Of a DNA stretch of 64,000 nt, positions 48,101 to 64,000 are shown piece by piece. The stretch spans positions 7,005,357-7,069,356 of the forward strand of contig NC_081340.1 of NCBI RefSeq assembly GCF_022539665.2, in the 5' to 3' direction. Numbering within the stretch: the first letter of the stretch is position 1; each line of letters starts with the position of its first letter. The DNA comes from Daphnia carinata. Its lineage: Eukaryota; Arthropoda; Branchiopoda; Diplostraca; Daphniidae. The notes below the pieces were generated by a model. The model did not search any database and was not told the origin of the DNA. It saw only the letters and a list, made by a program, of their open reading frames with translations. Position numbers and translations under genes: made by a program.

Positions 48101-51100
48101 GTCTTCGGGGGCAACCAGTCTGAACAGCGGCTGTGATCCATGCCAGAGCCCCGCAGGATCAGAGAGAATTGAATGACAAGTCTGCCGAGTTCACTGCATA
48201 CGATTTAATTTCATTAGATGGCCATATCACATCCGACATATCGGCTGATCTTTTGACGAGATGACGGAATTCGTTCATACACACACACACACAAAAAAAA
48301 ATGTCCTACAAGGAGGAATGAATTACCTAATACCGTACCTTGTGTGTGTGAAAGTTAGGCTGTGCAATGTGCAGGCGCAACCGTCGTCAAGGATTCCAAC
48401 TCGACAAAAAACTTGGACGCGTGCCTTTGAAAGAGCAAACGGCGCGTAATTATGCTTTGATTCGGCCGCGGTTTGGCCCCGGTACTTGAGTATAGAAGTA
48501 TGTCGTTGAGATCCAGAACCTGTGGTTAGAAAAGAGAGAAAAATAGAATAAACAAGATTAATAAAAACGATTAACCAGACTAGGTTTTCCCCATCTAACT
48601 CTTAATTTGCTCCTTTTTTCAATTGATTTATAAGCACTTCCATGACATCGATACACAGTTTCGACGATAGGGAGAGAGAGAGAGAACGAAACGTTTGAAT
48701 TTTAAGCTTTTCCAATATTTTCCCCTTCCGCTTTGCTTTGTTGAATCCAGCTACGTCGTCATTGCATTTATCTGGGTTTCATCGTTGTGGTGCATTGTTC
48801 GTTCAACCCAACCTTTCCCGCACGAATTAATAAGTCGACGAACGAAGCGCACATAATACATGGGAGAAATCTCGTTTCACAAAATGCGCCTTTCTAAACT
48901 GATCTCTACGTCCAATCAACTTGACAATGCAAAAAAAAAAAACTTGGGCGGAACGTGGAAACATAAACAATTCGTTTTCTTCATCCATTGTTTTTTTTTT
49001 TTGTTTCTTTCTTTCTTTTCTTGCGAGGTTGATATGCTGCATTTTTTTTTTTTTTGTTCATAGGAGCAAGTCCGTGAGTTTGTTTCCGGAGAGATGGTAC
49101 CGAAACCATTTCCGTGGACGCGATTTTTCCTTTTCTTTTTCTCCTCCGCTCTTCTGACTTTATTTTGGGAATCTTGTCTCTTGTTTCTCTCACGATCTCG
49201 ATATCTTCCTTGACGACGGGCATATCAGTCAGTAAAAACAGCAGGGAAGAATGATATAGTAGTACAGGTCGCAATTTGTGTACGACAGGAGAATTGATTA
49301 TTATTCTTGTTTTGTTGAAATCTCTTGGCAATTTTTGGCGATAGCCCATGGAGCTGGCCGGTTCGTTTTTCATCGTATTGACAGACACGTATATCGATAC
49401 CGTTAGGTCGATTCCTGTTGTCACGAAAGGCCGCACTCGTTCACTTTCCTGCCCATTTCGACAGCGACAAGTTGACAGGTCCGTTTCTCACGTTTCCTTT
49501 AATCGATAGTTTCGCGGATGAAGTCAAGACGGATTCTGCGACACTGAATGGACAATCGTTGCACGCGGGAGACGGGCTCGGATGCTTCTCGTTATTAAAT
49601 GTAATTCAATAGCCGGAGTCTCCGACATCACCATCGATCGCTACGCCCCGAAAAAAGGAAAACTATCCAATACTCTCCGATACGAGTAGGGCCACGTATA
49701 AATACACTTACTTTCATTGCTCTGTTTGATTTCTTGAGTCTTTTATCCCTATAACGTCTGCTTTTTTCCTCCCTTTCCACTTTTGCTTGTTGTTGTTGCA
49801 ACGGCAACAACTCGTGCCCCGGGAATATAGTGTCTGTCACCCCGCACCGTAAAATGAGAGGCGAAAAATAAAGGCTCCCTACCCACGCACTGCGGCCGCG
49901 TCAGTTGCTCCCCAAACACTGGTAAAATTACGTGATGCCCGCTCGCCCAACCGGAGCCAGTAATTTTTTATAGTTGAATAAGACGACGAGAAAATGAAGA
50001 TTAAAGGGGAGAACACACACATTTGCTCGTTTTGCGTACCCAACTCCTCGAGTATTTCGCGATGGAAGTGCCCCCTCCCGCGAAACCCATTTTCATCGGG
50101 ATATTACCCGATCCGTGTACACCTCTTGCCCTTCTCTGTAATCATTTCTATGGTCGCTCTAGAGGAATTTGCTATAAAAATTATCGAGCGTCCTGGAAAA
50201 CTCAATTACCTTTAGAAAAAAAAAAAAATAATATTACCTCTTATTTAAAAGTAGGAAAAGAATGAGTTGACTTTGATTATTGGCCGTTTTTCTAGCGAGT
50301 GTCACTCAAGAGTGGGTGGTGGACCGCCAATTTATCTGGCCAGCTCACCCGGCATCTTCCGGAATCGTCAGGGATATCAAAGGTTTTATTCTTCTTTACA
50401 ATTCTTCTTTTCTTGTTGGTGTTCTTGCTCTAGCTTCCCCTTCATCTACTAGTGCACATTTCTGAAGCGTATGGCTGGTGTTGGCTCGTACTACTGCCTT
50501 TCTAAAGGAATGGTCCGCTTCATTACTAATCGAAAGGATGCCGGCATTTCGTTTTGTCCCCCTTTCTTCGGTCAAGTGCGGGCAGCATTCACTGAAGTCC
50601 AGTATGAAGGCCTAATGTACAGCCAGAAATAAGAACGTTTAACTGCCATCTATGGAAAGTTATTCCTACCATCTTCCTGGAAGATTTGACACTTGACTGA
50701 CATTGAGTGACGGAATAAATTCCAAATGTGAAGCTCCAAAACCCACGGAAGAAACAAACTTTCCTTGTGCTTTAAGTTTGAGATGCAGTGTTTCCTAAGA
50801 CGGCTTGTCCTGACAAGACCTGAAAAAATGGAAGAAAAGGTGCTAACATTTTTAATAGATATAATTAACAATAATAAAAAGTAAACCAAACAGAACAATG
50901 ATATCACTTGATTTCCTGTAGTTAGAAACAAGATCCATACACATTCTTTACTAAAAGGCAATTATGCTTAGTCCACACTGGGACAAGGGCACAATTGGGT
51001 ATCAAACCTGGGGTGATGGTAAAAGCAGGCTGTTGCACTAATCCATGGAAGACACTAACTATCGGAATGAGTACCAAAGGCTTAATTAGTGTATGTTGGA

Positions 51101-54100
51101 CCTTATTAGCGTGGTTAAAGAAAAACAAATCCTAGCCTTTGACAGGCAATAAAAGAAATTATGATTGTCCGAGAACTGAATAGATTTGATTTGTAAATAG
51201 GTAGGCTTCTATTAGTTTTAAATATCTAATTGTAGATTAATTAAGAAAACACATACTTGTTTTATTTCAACTCCATATCTTCCTACTAGTTTTAAAAATG
51301 TGGTAAGTTTTAAATATTAAAAATGGTAGGATAAAAAGGTCATCTAATTGATCAGCCTTTGAATTTCTAAAACAAACGTAAATTGCCTCAAACTTGTAAC
51401 ATTATTAACATCCCATATTTTAATGAAATACAATTGAAATTGCTTTTTTGACATGATGTCAGGCAAGAACTTTACAATACATCTTGGTAATATGCCACAA
51501 CCTGTGGCAAATAAATATTACAAGTAGTAATTTAAACATTTCTACACATACACAACACCCAAAAAGAAATTGGGTTACTTATGTGCATATAACATTATCA
51601 TTCAGACAGAATATTTGTTATAATCTCCTATTTAATGTCTATCAGAAGCCAAATTCAATCACAGTTTTCACCACTTACCTTCAAGCGATTTTAACCACGT
51701 GTTTTTTTAGTGCTTTCCAGAATAATCTTACACAGAGTAAATCACGTTTCGTACTAATGCAACAATTTAAAAATTTCGAATAGATCTTCAGATTCGGGAT
51801 ACCTCATTAACATACAAGCGTTGCCTGATCGTTAAAAATGTTGACGTCCGCCATACCTCATTTGTTTGTTTTTTTTCAACATTTTGAGAAGTGCCGAAGT
51901 TGCGATTACAGCTGAGTGGCAGTTTTAATTCTAAAATCCGATTTAGTTAAACTCCGGACGTTAAATTCGCATCCAATTCTAGAAATGTCTTATCAACTTT
52001 GCATAACTCCTTGCTTTCACCTAGGTTTCGAGGCAAATGGAAACCGAGTTGCAACGGAATGCCCGTGTTAATATGTCCATTCAATTGGCTAGTAGCAATA
52101 TAGTGAAAAAAAGGACACAGATGGCGAACATACAGACTTTGTTCCAAATTCCAGGAATTTTCGCAGTTCCATATTTTCCATACAAAGCAAAAAATAAAGG
52201 AAAAAATAAACGGAGAGATACATGAAAATTAATAATAATAATAATAAATAAAAAAAATGAAAAAATAAACATTAAAAAAAATCGAAATAAAAACAAAACA
52301 AAATGAAGAAGAGAGAAATTCTGACTAGCCATGCAGAAAGGAGAGAGCGATGAGAGGGAAAAAGAATTAATCATAACAAAGCAACAAGGTTCGAGGGCGC
52401 ACTCTCCTTAGATTGCGCCCTGTAACATAAACGAAAAATTTGGGTGGATGAGACAGACAGTTTGATGAGAGGCAGATAAATAAAGAGACAGCATTTTTAT
52501 AACGATTGCATTGCGGAGGAAGGAGTGAAAATGATCGAGGGAGTATCCCATTGTTTTCATTTCATCCGGATGAGATGGCAGAAAGATAAAAAGAGTTCGG
52601 GTTAGGTTCAGGGACAAAATTTAAAAAAAAACAAGAAACAAAATAGAACGAAGTAGACAGAATAAATCCAGACTTCCTTGGTGAAAATCAAATAAATAAG
52701 GATATCCAACATCATATTTAAATCCGTAACACGACGACCAATGAGAGGAAACTGACCAACACATTTGTGAGACGAGGGGGGTTGAAAAAAAAAAAAAGAA
52801 CAAAAAAAGGATGGAGTTTACAATAATGGGGAGCGGGGGACGCGCAGGAAATCAAATACGATGCCACCCGAGAAGATTCAATAACGAAAAAGTGCGAAAG
52901 CCATCGCGCTTTTTCCCCAGTAGGTCCATCGTCACAGTTTTCTAATCCAGTGGTTTGTGGCGCTGGCGTTTGGGCATTATGATAACAGTGGAGAGAACAA
53001 AAAATGGGGAAATATTAAAAGAGAGGGGAAAACGTTGGAGAACGAGAGCAAATAATTTCCAAAACAAAAAATAAAGAAAAATACAGTAGGGAAATAGGGG
53101 AGGGCAGCATCAAATGGCAGTCGAACTTCCTGACCCATAAGAAAAGAAAATAAAACAAATAATTTCAATCGAGAAAAGAACGAGGACGTCCACACGTTCT
53201 GTCGATAGCGAAAAACAGACCCTCAAAAATGTGCGTTGTTAATTGTGCTGAGAGCAGCTTCCTCACATTAGCCATTTTTTTTTCATCTTCTTCTTAATTG
53301 ACCCAAAGTCCCTCAATTTTTGTGGTTTCTCAACGAATAAAACTTCTAAAATTTAACCAATCCTTCAGCTCAAAGCTGAGATGGTTGAAAAGCAACAACG
53401 CCTTCCGGCCGAGAAGGATCGAAATTCAGTAACACGACTTCCTTTTTTTTTTCTTTTTCAAACGTGAAACGCAATTTTGTTGTAAATTCTTCTGCTCCGG
53501 ATAAGAGAAAACAGTCTGTAAACAAAAGGAATTAAGATAACCGAGAGTTTGTGATGAAAAACCGAAGACAACTAAAAAAACAAAAACGGCTAAGAGCAGG
53601 AGACTTGAACCTAACCGAAAAGAACACACAGACCCTTTGCAATAACGTACAAAGAAACGGAGCGATGGAACCAAAAACAAATTACGGAACAGCTTGGGAG
53701 GCGACAGAGATGTGGGGTGGCAGAGAAATTGCACGCGAGTCTTTCCTCCTTGCCTACACGACGGGAGGGAGGGATCAACAGACCTATAATTTAGAAGAGA
53801 GAAACTCGTAGATAGATAGAGAGAGAGAGAGAACACGGAGATTAAATACTTGCTATCTTTCGCTGATTAAACGAATATCTTTGGCATTGAGAGCGAAACG
53901 TGCAGCCATTCATGTTTTTTTTTGTTTGTTTTTTTTGTTTTGCTTTTTTAGTATGTTTCGTTAACTTTTTGTCACCAAGAAAAGAGGAGGACTGGGGGGT
54001 TGGAAAGAGAGCATAAAATGAGAGTATTATTATTACTTTTTTTTTTCTTTTTTTTGTGTGTGTTTTGTTTTTAGTAAATGTCCCCCTTTCGATGGCTAAA

Positions 54101-54359
54101 CTTAATGGAAAAAAAAATCCACGTATTTTTTTCTTTTTCTTTTCGCTTTCCTCTTAAATAAATGCTATAGAGGTGTTAGGCCGCAAGCTGAGAAACATCA
54201 GCTCAGTTTTAAGGGACAGGGTGAAGAGATGGGGGGAGGTTAAACCTAAAGTAAACCAAAAATGGGAGGGATCGTGGGTTCTTTCTTGTGCGACTTTGTC
54301 TCTACCGTTTTCCTTTACCACTTTTTTTTTTGTTTCTGGCTCCGAAATGTTTTACGTTT
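45181..54359. other. 9-kb low-complexity region, no supported gene
   Basis: Rich in A, T and C homopolymers, AC repeats and purine/pyrimidine-skewed stretches. It must hold the PH-gene promoter (right of 45180) and the 3' UTR of Pkc98E (left of 54360). The longest frame (46088-46537, plus) is basic, lacks domains and lies in skewed sequence, so it is not called as a gene. Minus-strand frames around 46950-47400 look like shadows. Non-coding RNA cannot be excluded. Confidence 0.45.
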
Positions 54360-58000
<3,641 letters not shown>

Positions 58001-58969
58001 TGGGAGCGGTGAGCAGGACGATTCAGAGGGAAGAGCCTTTGACGAATAAATCAATTACACTCAAATAGTACAGAAACTTGCGGTGGTATTAGATACGCCT
58101 ACGTGGCGATGAAGGACCGGAGATATATTTTCTATCGCAGAAGTCGGCTCTTTGATAATAATAACAACAGAGACTGGGCGCCTTCCCTCCCCAAAGTCCT
58201 TAGACGTCAACGGGTAAGAAAAGTGGGAAAAAGCGGCCATTACGCACTGACAGCTGGGTTGCTAGATCATTCATACTCTCTTTGTTTTCAGTGTTTCTTT
58301 GCAAATAAAATTTAATACTCGAGGGAATCTTCTAAAATATTTTATTGATGAAATGGAGGTAACATAATTAAAAAATTATATCTTCAATACACAAGTTCAA
58401 CCCGAGAAGTGAAATACCATGTAATGTTTTTTCCGAAAGCCAAAGGCAACACTACAGATCACTTGTCGTTGTCGTCTGCACTTGAGTGTCGACAAATTTT
58501 GTTTCAACTGGCTATTATCTAGATTTGTTGATTTTCTGGACGACCATAAGTTGAACAATTAACTTCATCGTTGTATGCATGCCTAACATGTTAATTGTTT
58601 TTTTCCAACGAATTTTGAAAGTATAGCAACAAAGATTAAGAGAGCAATTAGATGACAAAGGCAATCGATGCGAACGATTTCCTTAATCTGAAACAAACAG
58701 TTCCATCAGTACAGTTTTATACAATTGTTTATGTCCACATGAAGTCATTTGTTAATATATAATTAGAAAAATTAAAGAAAAGAATTCCACAAAACTTTAA
58801 TCTCCAGGTCTTACATACAAAATCACCCACAACCTGGTAAGCATGATCAACAACGTTGAATTTACCATTATGCTTTTACTTACAAATGTGCTGTGCATGT
58901 CATATGTTTATTATATGCAACTCCTTTAAACCAAGTTACAAAAAATTATTTCAATAATTTTTCTGTGTC
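58001..58969. other. Intergenic between the PKC gene and its paralogue
   Basis: Pkc98E promoter side and the region beyond the paralogue polyA signal. No coding frame. Confidence 0.4.
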
Positions 58970-58975
58970 TTTATT
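58970..58975 (-). terminator. Polyadenylation signal of the kinase-less PKC paralogue
   Basis: AATAAA on the minus strand, 39 bases beyond the stop at 59014-59016. It supports a separate short transcript. Confidence 0.65.
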
Positions 58976-59013
58976 TTACTATAAAATGTTCAAGGAAATA
59001 AAGAGTATTTCTT

Positions 59014-60413
59014 TCAGTGAGTTTCTGTGATTACATTGGTGTTGATATGGCAGCTGTTTGCTGCATTTTTTTCACATCGTTTGTGGACATTCATGTTGCA
59101 TGCTATCACATAATAATAAAAATGGTGTTGTAAAACTAACAAAGAAAAAACAACAATTTTTTCCATACCTTTACATTTGAGGCCTTGTTTTATCAACCCA
59201 TAGATTAAAGAACCACAATGGTTGCAGTAAGTGCACCGAAAGTAGGTATGTTTAACAAAATGGTGTGACATGTTCGAACTGAAACGTTGACCAGTCGCCG
59301 ACTGTTGAGTTCAATAGTAATAATAGTAATAAGAACAAATAACCGGTGGATTTTCAAAATTATTTCATCAAACAAATTGATAGTTTTCCTACCTCTTCAC
59401 TAGTAGCGTCTTTGATTCCTGGACAGCGCGGGACCACAAGCTCATGGCAGCGCTTGTGCACTACCCGAGTGCAAACTGAAAATACAAACATAAAAATTAT
59501 ACTGGTCTCCACAAATAAAATCATTATATCTGTATTCAACCTTGGCATTGGTATCCTTGTTTGCCAAATCCCCTGTTAAATACAAACATGGAACAAGATA
59601 GGTAAAAAGATATTGGTATAATTCACACGAAAGGGATTATATTTACCAGATAAACTTTTGACAGTGAGAACAAAAAGTTGGCTGCCGCAAAAGAGTAGCC
59701 ATAAATTTATGTCCATTAACTTGATGAACACGGCGACGCATGTCTCTACTTCGTCGATTTGAACCTTGAAGCTCCTTGAGTTCGCTGGTTTCCTCGTTGT
59801 TACTGTTACACACATCTGTTTGGAATAATAATAATAATTGTATATATATTTTTTTTGTCTATAGTTAATAAAATTCGAATGTGGGTGCTAGGTAGAACAG
59901 GTCACCTTGCTTGAGGTCAACAACTACGTGCAACTTTCCTTGGGGTTCTAGATTTACCTGATGATGATATGAAATTTTAATCTCACATACATTAAATTCT
60001 TTAGGTGAAAGTGCATTACACCACTTAAGTGAGGAAAGTGGTTCAACGAAAAAGTTACTCACCCAAATGTCAGAATTCTGATCTTTGGTAATGTCAATTA
60101 GCTCATCAAAGGACATGCTGTAGTTTGCTACAAAATCATCAGGTGGTATGGCAGCATCATGAAAAACAGTGAGGCCTAGATTGGTGCCCGACTGAACCTC
60201 TGACTCAAACATCTCATTCCATGAGGGACAAAAGGTTTTCTGTTTGGTAGTAGTTCGATGAACATGGACCTCATCAATGTCAACAAAGACATATGGATCC
60301 ATGGTGTTTTTTATCAGCTTTCCGACCAACCCAACATTGTGACGGAGCTGAAAATCCGTCAGTTTCAGATCAACCGCCTCGATCAATTTCACTTTCAATG
60401 TCCCAGTAAACAT
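59014..60413 (-). CDS. Kinase-less PKC epsilon paralogue: C2, pseudosubstrate region, C1A, C1B only
   Basis: Exons, high to low: 60413-60063, 59957-59906, 59815-59647, 59572-59541, 59475-59393, 59301-59169 and 59102-59014, 302 aa in phase. Exon sizes are 351, 52, 169, 32, 83, 133 and 89, against 351, 52, 172, 32, 83, 133 and 131 in the adjacent Pkc98E, so it is a tandem copy of exons 1-7. C2 is intact. C1A ([17 protein letters not shown] to VVPRC) and C1B ([17 protein letters not shown] to NSC) keep all zinc ligands. The pseudosubstrate reads [12 protein letters not shown], with Asp at the Ala position. After [10 protein letters not shown] a TGA ends the frame and a polyA signal follows. It could bind diacylglycerol membranes without phosphorylating anything. 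An alternative 5' module spliced to the Pkc98E kinase is less likely. Confidence 0.88.
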
Positions 60414-60887
60414 TGGAGCAACGTACAGGACGAGTTCAAGAAGAAAAGCCTTTAATGAAGTACTGAATTGCACTGAAATGTTACAAAACACGCGGATACT
60501 TTTTTTCAATTGTAGGGTTTGGATGCTCGACAATAATAACAGAATCTGCGTCTGCTCTCTTCGACTGTTCAACGCCCTCGTAGCTTACGCGACGGAGGAC
60601 ATCCAAATTGGGCGCCTACTACGCAGTTACATCTGCAACGTTGCTAGAGTTTATTCACCATTTGGTTTCATTTTCAATGCGACTAAGTTTGCATTCAGCT
60701 TTGATAGAAAATAATTAAGAAATTTATTTCAGTAAAACAAATGCGAAGTAAAGTAACACGCATTGTTATTGCGTAAATCAAAAGACAACGCCTGTTATTG
60801 TCGTCTGCGTTCGAGATTCAGTCAATCTTGTTTCGGCGTGAAAAATATTTAGATTTGTTGATTTTCTGATCGAACATAATCTGAACA
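60414..60887. promoter_or_regulatory. Shared upstream region of PKC paralogue and mRpL37
   Basis: About 475 bases between two divergent start codons. A non-ATG frame continues upstream of the paralogue start on the minus strand to about 60572; it is taken as 5' UTR. Confidence 0.4.
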
Positions 60888-62522
60888 ATGAGGATCACGG
60901 CTGTTGTGCACGCTCAACATATTGGTAATGCATTCAAACAGATTTGGAAAGCGCAGCACAAAAGGAAAGTGCTTGACTTTGGAATGAGAGAACAAATCGA
61001 AGCGAAAGGCATTAAAGTGGTCGATGCGGCTGAATACCTGAATGTGAAACGAGTGATTCCATCGATCCTACCACAGTAAACGCATACTTATCAGAATTTC
61101 TATATAAAAGTAAATATAAAAGTAATTGATGTAATTCGTTTTTTTAACTAGAGAAACAGAGGGAAAAGATCTGGTTATCAGTGAGACTTTAATCCCAAAG
61201 GCTCGTGAACAAAATCACACACATCCTGATTGGCATGACCAACCATGCAGAATTTACAATGATCATAGTTCCCTTTTTACAGGAATCAACGAAGGTTTGC
61301 ATGTTGCCAAAACATGTCTAGTTGCAAATATCTTACCAGATAGGGTGTTGTCATTCAAAGCAAAGGCTCCTGGAGAAATCCATGAAAGAATGCAAAAGTA
61401 AGCATTTTCTTTCTTTCTCAAGAAACAGCAAAGTTGTACTAACACATTGTATTCAAGGGCTATATTAAGTGCACATTCCTTGGATGCACTGCAAGAAAAA
61501 CTGCCAATCGCAGTAGACATCAAGAAACCTGGATGGAGTTTTCCCCGTTCCTACGGGCTACCACGATGGAGACGAAAGTACTATCCCTTTATAATTTATT
61601 TTGGAACTAGAAGTAACCTTACACTTCATTATTTATAGTGTTCAGCTAATGAATAAAATGTTCCACACCATGGACTTGGCTTTGTCCAATCAAAATATTG
61701 ACGTGACTCAACAACAATTCACTTCCGAAATTTCAGTGAAAGCTCCATTGACGCTAGATGGCCAACCTAGTCTATTCGAAATTCGACAAAATCAGCTTAT
61801 GTTTGGAAAAAAACCATTGCAGCCATACGTTGACGGGGAAACCAAAGCTGAAATACTGTCAAACCCGTTGCCACCCATTTACCCACTAAGCAGAAGCATA
61901 AGCATCCACGAACGAAACATTTATCGAAGGGAACACAAATTTCGTGAGTTGTTACGTCACGTTCATACTTTTATCTTCTGGCATCCATTTTAATTGTTTG
62001 GTTTATTTTAATAGCTGTCCGACAAGGAGCACCATTCGATCACCTGACGATGGGCATCTTTTTCATTAACAAACCTTTCATGAAATACACTGGAACTCAA
62101 GTTCAGGGTCGCCTCTTGCTCCATTCTTTTAGTGCAGCTGCCGCATATGCCCAGCAGCGGTACGGGGTAAGACATTTGTTTCATCACACTCAGTTTGTTA
62201 CGACTTTCAACAAAATTTCCTGTGACGTATGTTTTTATTTTGTTTTTTTTCGTAACAGAAAGACGTGAAGGAACTTCCCGAACCAGTGACTATTAACTGC
62301 GTACAAACCGACAGCCGCAACTTTTATTTCGGCTGTTTCCAGCTCCACTCTTTGGATTTGGACAGTAGTGAGGCGGCACATAACTTGTTTTGGGTCGAAG
62401 GACCTCAGCCCATGTTTGCCAAATGCGATTACGTTAACAACCAGCCCGTGCTGGAGGGCTATAATCCCGAAGTGCTGGAGACTCTAATGGCTTTGTATAA
62501 AAGTCAAACGGTGGCGCCTTGA
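60888..62522 (+). CDS. mRpL37: Mitochondrial large ribosomal subunit protein mL37
   Basis: Exons 60888-61075, 61152-61397, 61458-61577, 61639-61943, 62015-62166 and 62259-62522 give 424 aa, close to the 423 aa of human MRPL37. Conserved parts include HPDWHDQPCRIYNDHS, LPPIYPLSRSISIHERNIY (human YPISPIIDLHECNIY), GRLLLHSFSAAAAYAQQRYG (human [20 protein letters not shown]), and near the end FYFGCFQLHSLDLDSSEAAHN. It is a structural protein of the mitoribosome, imported into mitochondria. The start was chosen as the first ATG after a stop; the N-terminus is basic, as in mitochondrial proteins. Confidence 0.92.
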
Positions 62523-62564
62523 AGATGTCAAAACTTTTCCTCCAATCCTTCTAGTGAAAAACGA

Positions 62565-62570
62565 AATAAA
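62565..62570 (+). terminator. Polyadenylation signal of mRpL37
   Basis: AATAAA 43 bases after the TGA stop, followed by an A-rich run. Confidence 0.65.
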
Positions 62571-64000
62571 AAAAAAATCTATCAAATTTCGTTAAATATA
62601 TGAAATGTTGCTGTCGTTACGTGTGCAAAAAACGTCCCTTTTTGGCTGGATCTCTACGCCATGTGTTTGCTCGCTAATTATTCATCAAAGCTGAGTCGGA
62701 GATGCTGCATCAAACAGACGTTGCAAATGAAGAAAAAAAAAGCGGGGCTTGGCAGTGTCACGCAAACTTGGTGTGACGAAGCAAATCAGCGGCCATGATG
62801 ATACACCGCATAACGAGAGGATGGAGTTTCATTTAGCGGAAGCAGACGACTCTATGCACCGTCTGCTGCGTTTGAGTGATAACAAGGAGATGCTTCCTCT
62901 TACCGTAAAAAAAAAGGAAAAAGAAAATAAATAAAAAGTAAACCGCAGAGACAGTATATATGATGATGAGAAAAGTATAGCTAGCAAAGAAGAGAAAGTA
63001 GTGCACGTAAAAATCATTTCCTATTCTAGCGGATCTCTTGATTAATCCCCGCGAGAGGAGGATGCGAGCTAGAGAATGAAAAAGATGCGGCTAGTGCGTT
63101 GTATCCTGCATGCTAGAGTGCAAAGCCCCGCCGCCAGGGAGAACTTTGATAATACACGCGAACACACAGACGGTGAGAGAACGAGAGCCCTTCCCTTTAC
63201 ACACTGCTAACTCAACCTCACCCTTACAAAGGGATAGTCCTTCCTCTTTGTATCTGTAAGCAAAAAAGCTCTCGTGTGTGTCTGTCTATCGACCGGTTGC
63301 AATCGATATAGCCTCTCTATATCCTACTACTACTTTACCCCGGTGCGTGATAACATGACAAGGAAAAGTAAAAAAAAAAAAAAAAAAAAAGGGAAAAGCA
63401 AAGCTCGCCTTTATGATTACGTACCTTTACTCTTTTTTCTTTTCACATTTCGTGTCGTTTGCTTCAGTTCTATCGCCAGGATTTTTCCATCTGTTATTTT
63501 TCCTCCCTGTTTTTGTGTTGAATTTTCTATTTTCTTTTCTTTCTGCCGAGTCTCTTATTCAATTGGATTTTTTAAAATGCGTGTGTCCTCTCTTTCTCTG
63601 GACGAGTGCCTCTTGACGACGCGAATACTCACGCAGGACACTCATCGTTTTGAAAGACACACAACGGCCAAACGAAAGAAAAGAGACTGTAACTCGAACA
63701 TCAAAAAAAAAAAAAAAAAAAAAGAAGAGTCACATTAGTTTCGCGTTTGAAATTATTATCTTTGACATGTGTCTTGCGTTTTGTTTGTTTTGGCAGTGCC
63801 ACTCAGACCGTTAAACTTCGCGTTGGGAGATACGCGGAACACGTCCATCACGTGATAATGAGGCCTGGCACTATTACCACTGCGCATCCTGCAATTCCAG
63901 TTGAAAAATAAATTTATAACAAGACAATCCTTAGAAAACAAAAAAAAAAATAATGTTACCCAATACATTATAGTCAGCATTGAAATTTTTCAATATTCAA
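62571..64000. other. Low-complexity 3' end of the window
   Basis: No supported gene. Contains A runs of about 20 (63369-63390) and a similar one near 63703-63722. The 154-codon frame at 63274-63738 is poly-Lys and Phe-rich, built from homopolymers, and is not called. Confidence 0.4.

Noticed and set aside
59014-60413. Alternative 5' exons of Pkc98E rather than a separate gene
   Set aside because: The last exon has no donor after the frame and ends in TGA with a polyA signal soon after. It is kept as a less likely reading.
60414-60572. N-terminal extension of the PKC paralogue
   Set aside because: The upstream frame starts only at a TTG and has no counterpart in Pkc98E; the ATG at 60413 matches the parent start exactly.
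63274-63738. 154-codon plus-strand frame
   Set aside because: Built from A and T homopolymers (poly-Lys, poly-Phe); no sign of protein function.

Overview
This is a window of animal nuclear DNA from a compact arthropod genome, most likely a branchiopod crustacean such as Daphnia. Introns are mostly 55-90 bp with GT-AG ends. Genes lie close together on both strands. A vasa-like relic carries CCHC zinc knuckles, and the gene set includes Wnt8, a novel-type PKC, a FBXL15/jetlag-like F-box protein and a quiver-like Ly6 protein. No species-specific marker was seen, so the genus is inference. All multi-exon models below were built by hand from splice sites, reading phase and remembered family sequence, without a database search.

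Layout. 1-3.8 kb: the tail of a GPAA1-like gene, a complete PHETA (sesquipedalian) gene and a complete proteasome beta-5 gene, all plus strand. 4.4-12.5 kb: a repeat-dominated tract with a 632-bp nested palindrome, a TA-flanked MITE with hypervariable homopolymers in its terminal repeats, and a 1.8-kb foldback element whose arms are preceded by tRNA-like heads. 12.7-14.6 kb: a decayed vasa-like helicase, minus strand. 16.7-17.2 kb: a small uPAR/Ly6 gene, minus. 18.1-23.8 kb: an 18-exon M1 aminopeptidase, minus, whose 1.6-kb intron holds a Met/Pro/Gln-rich secreted-protein gene on the opposite strand. 25.8-28.7 kb: Wnt8, minus. 30.1-36.2 kb: two divergent pairs, FBXL15-like with a trypsin-like protease, then a C2H2 zinc-finger gene with AVEN. 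36.2-39.4 kb: unassigned coding-like debris. 39.4-45.2 kb: a PH-domain gene with long introns, minus. 45.2-54.4 kb: low-complexity DNA without a supported gene. 54.4-58.0 kb: PKC epsilon (Pkc98E type), minus. 59.0-60.4 kb: a tandem copy of its first seven exons that ends in its own stop codon and polyA signal, so it encodes a C2-C1-C1 protein without a kinase. 60.9-62.5 kb: mitochondrial ribosomal protein L37, plus. The last 1.5 kb is low-complexity.

The most interesting item is the kinase-less PKC epsilon paralogue. It keeps intact zinc-binding C1 domains and a C2 domain, has Asp in place of the pseudosubstrate Ala, and shares an 82-bp identical block with its parent, which suggests gene conversion. 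Two otherwise intact genes (Ly6 and Pkc98E) each carry a one-base length conflict in a homopolymer, which may be assembly error rather than biology.
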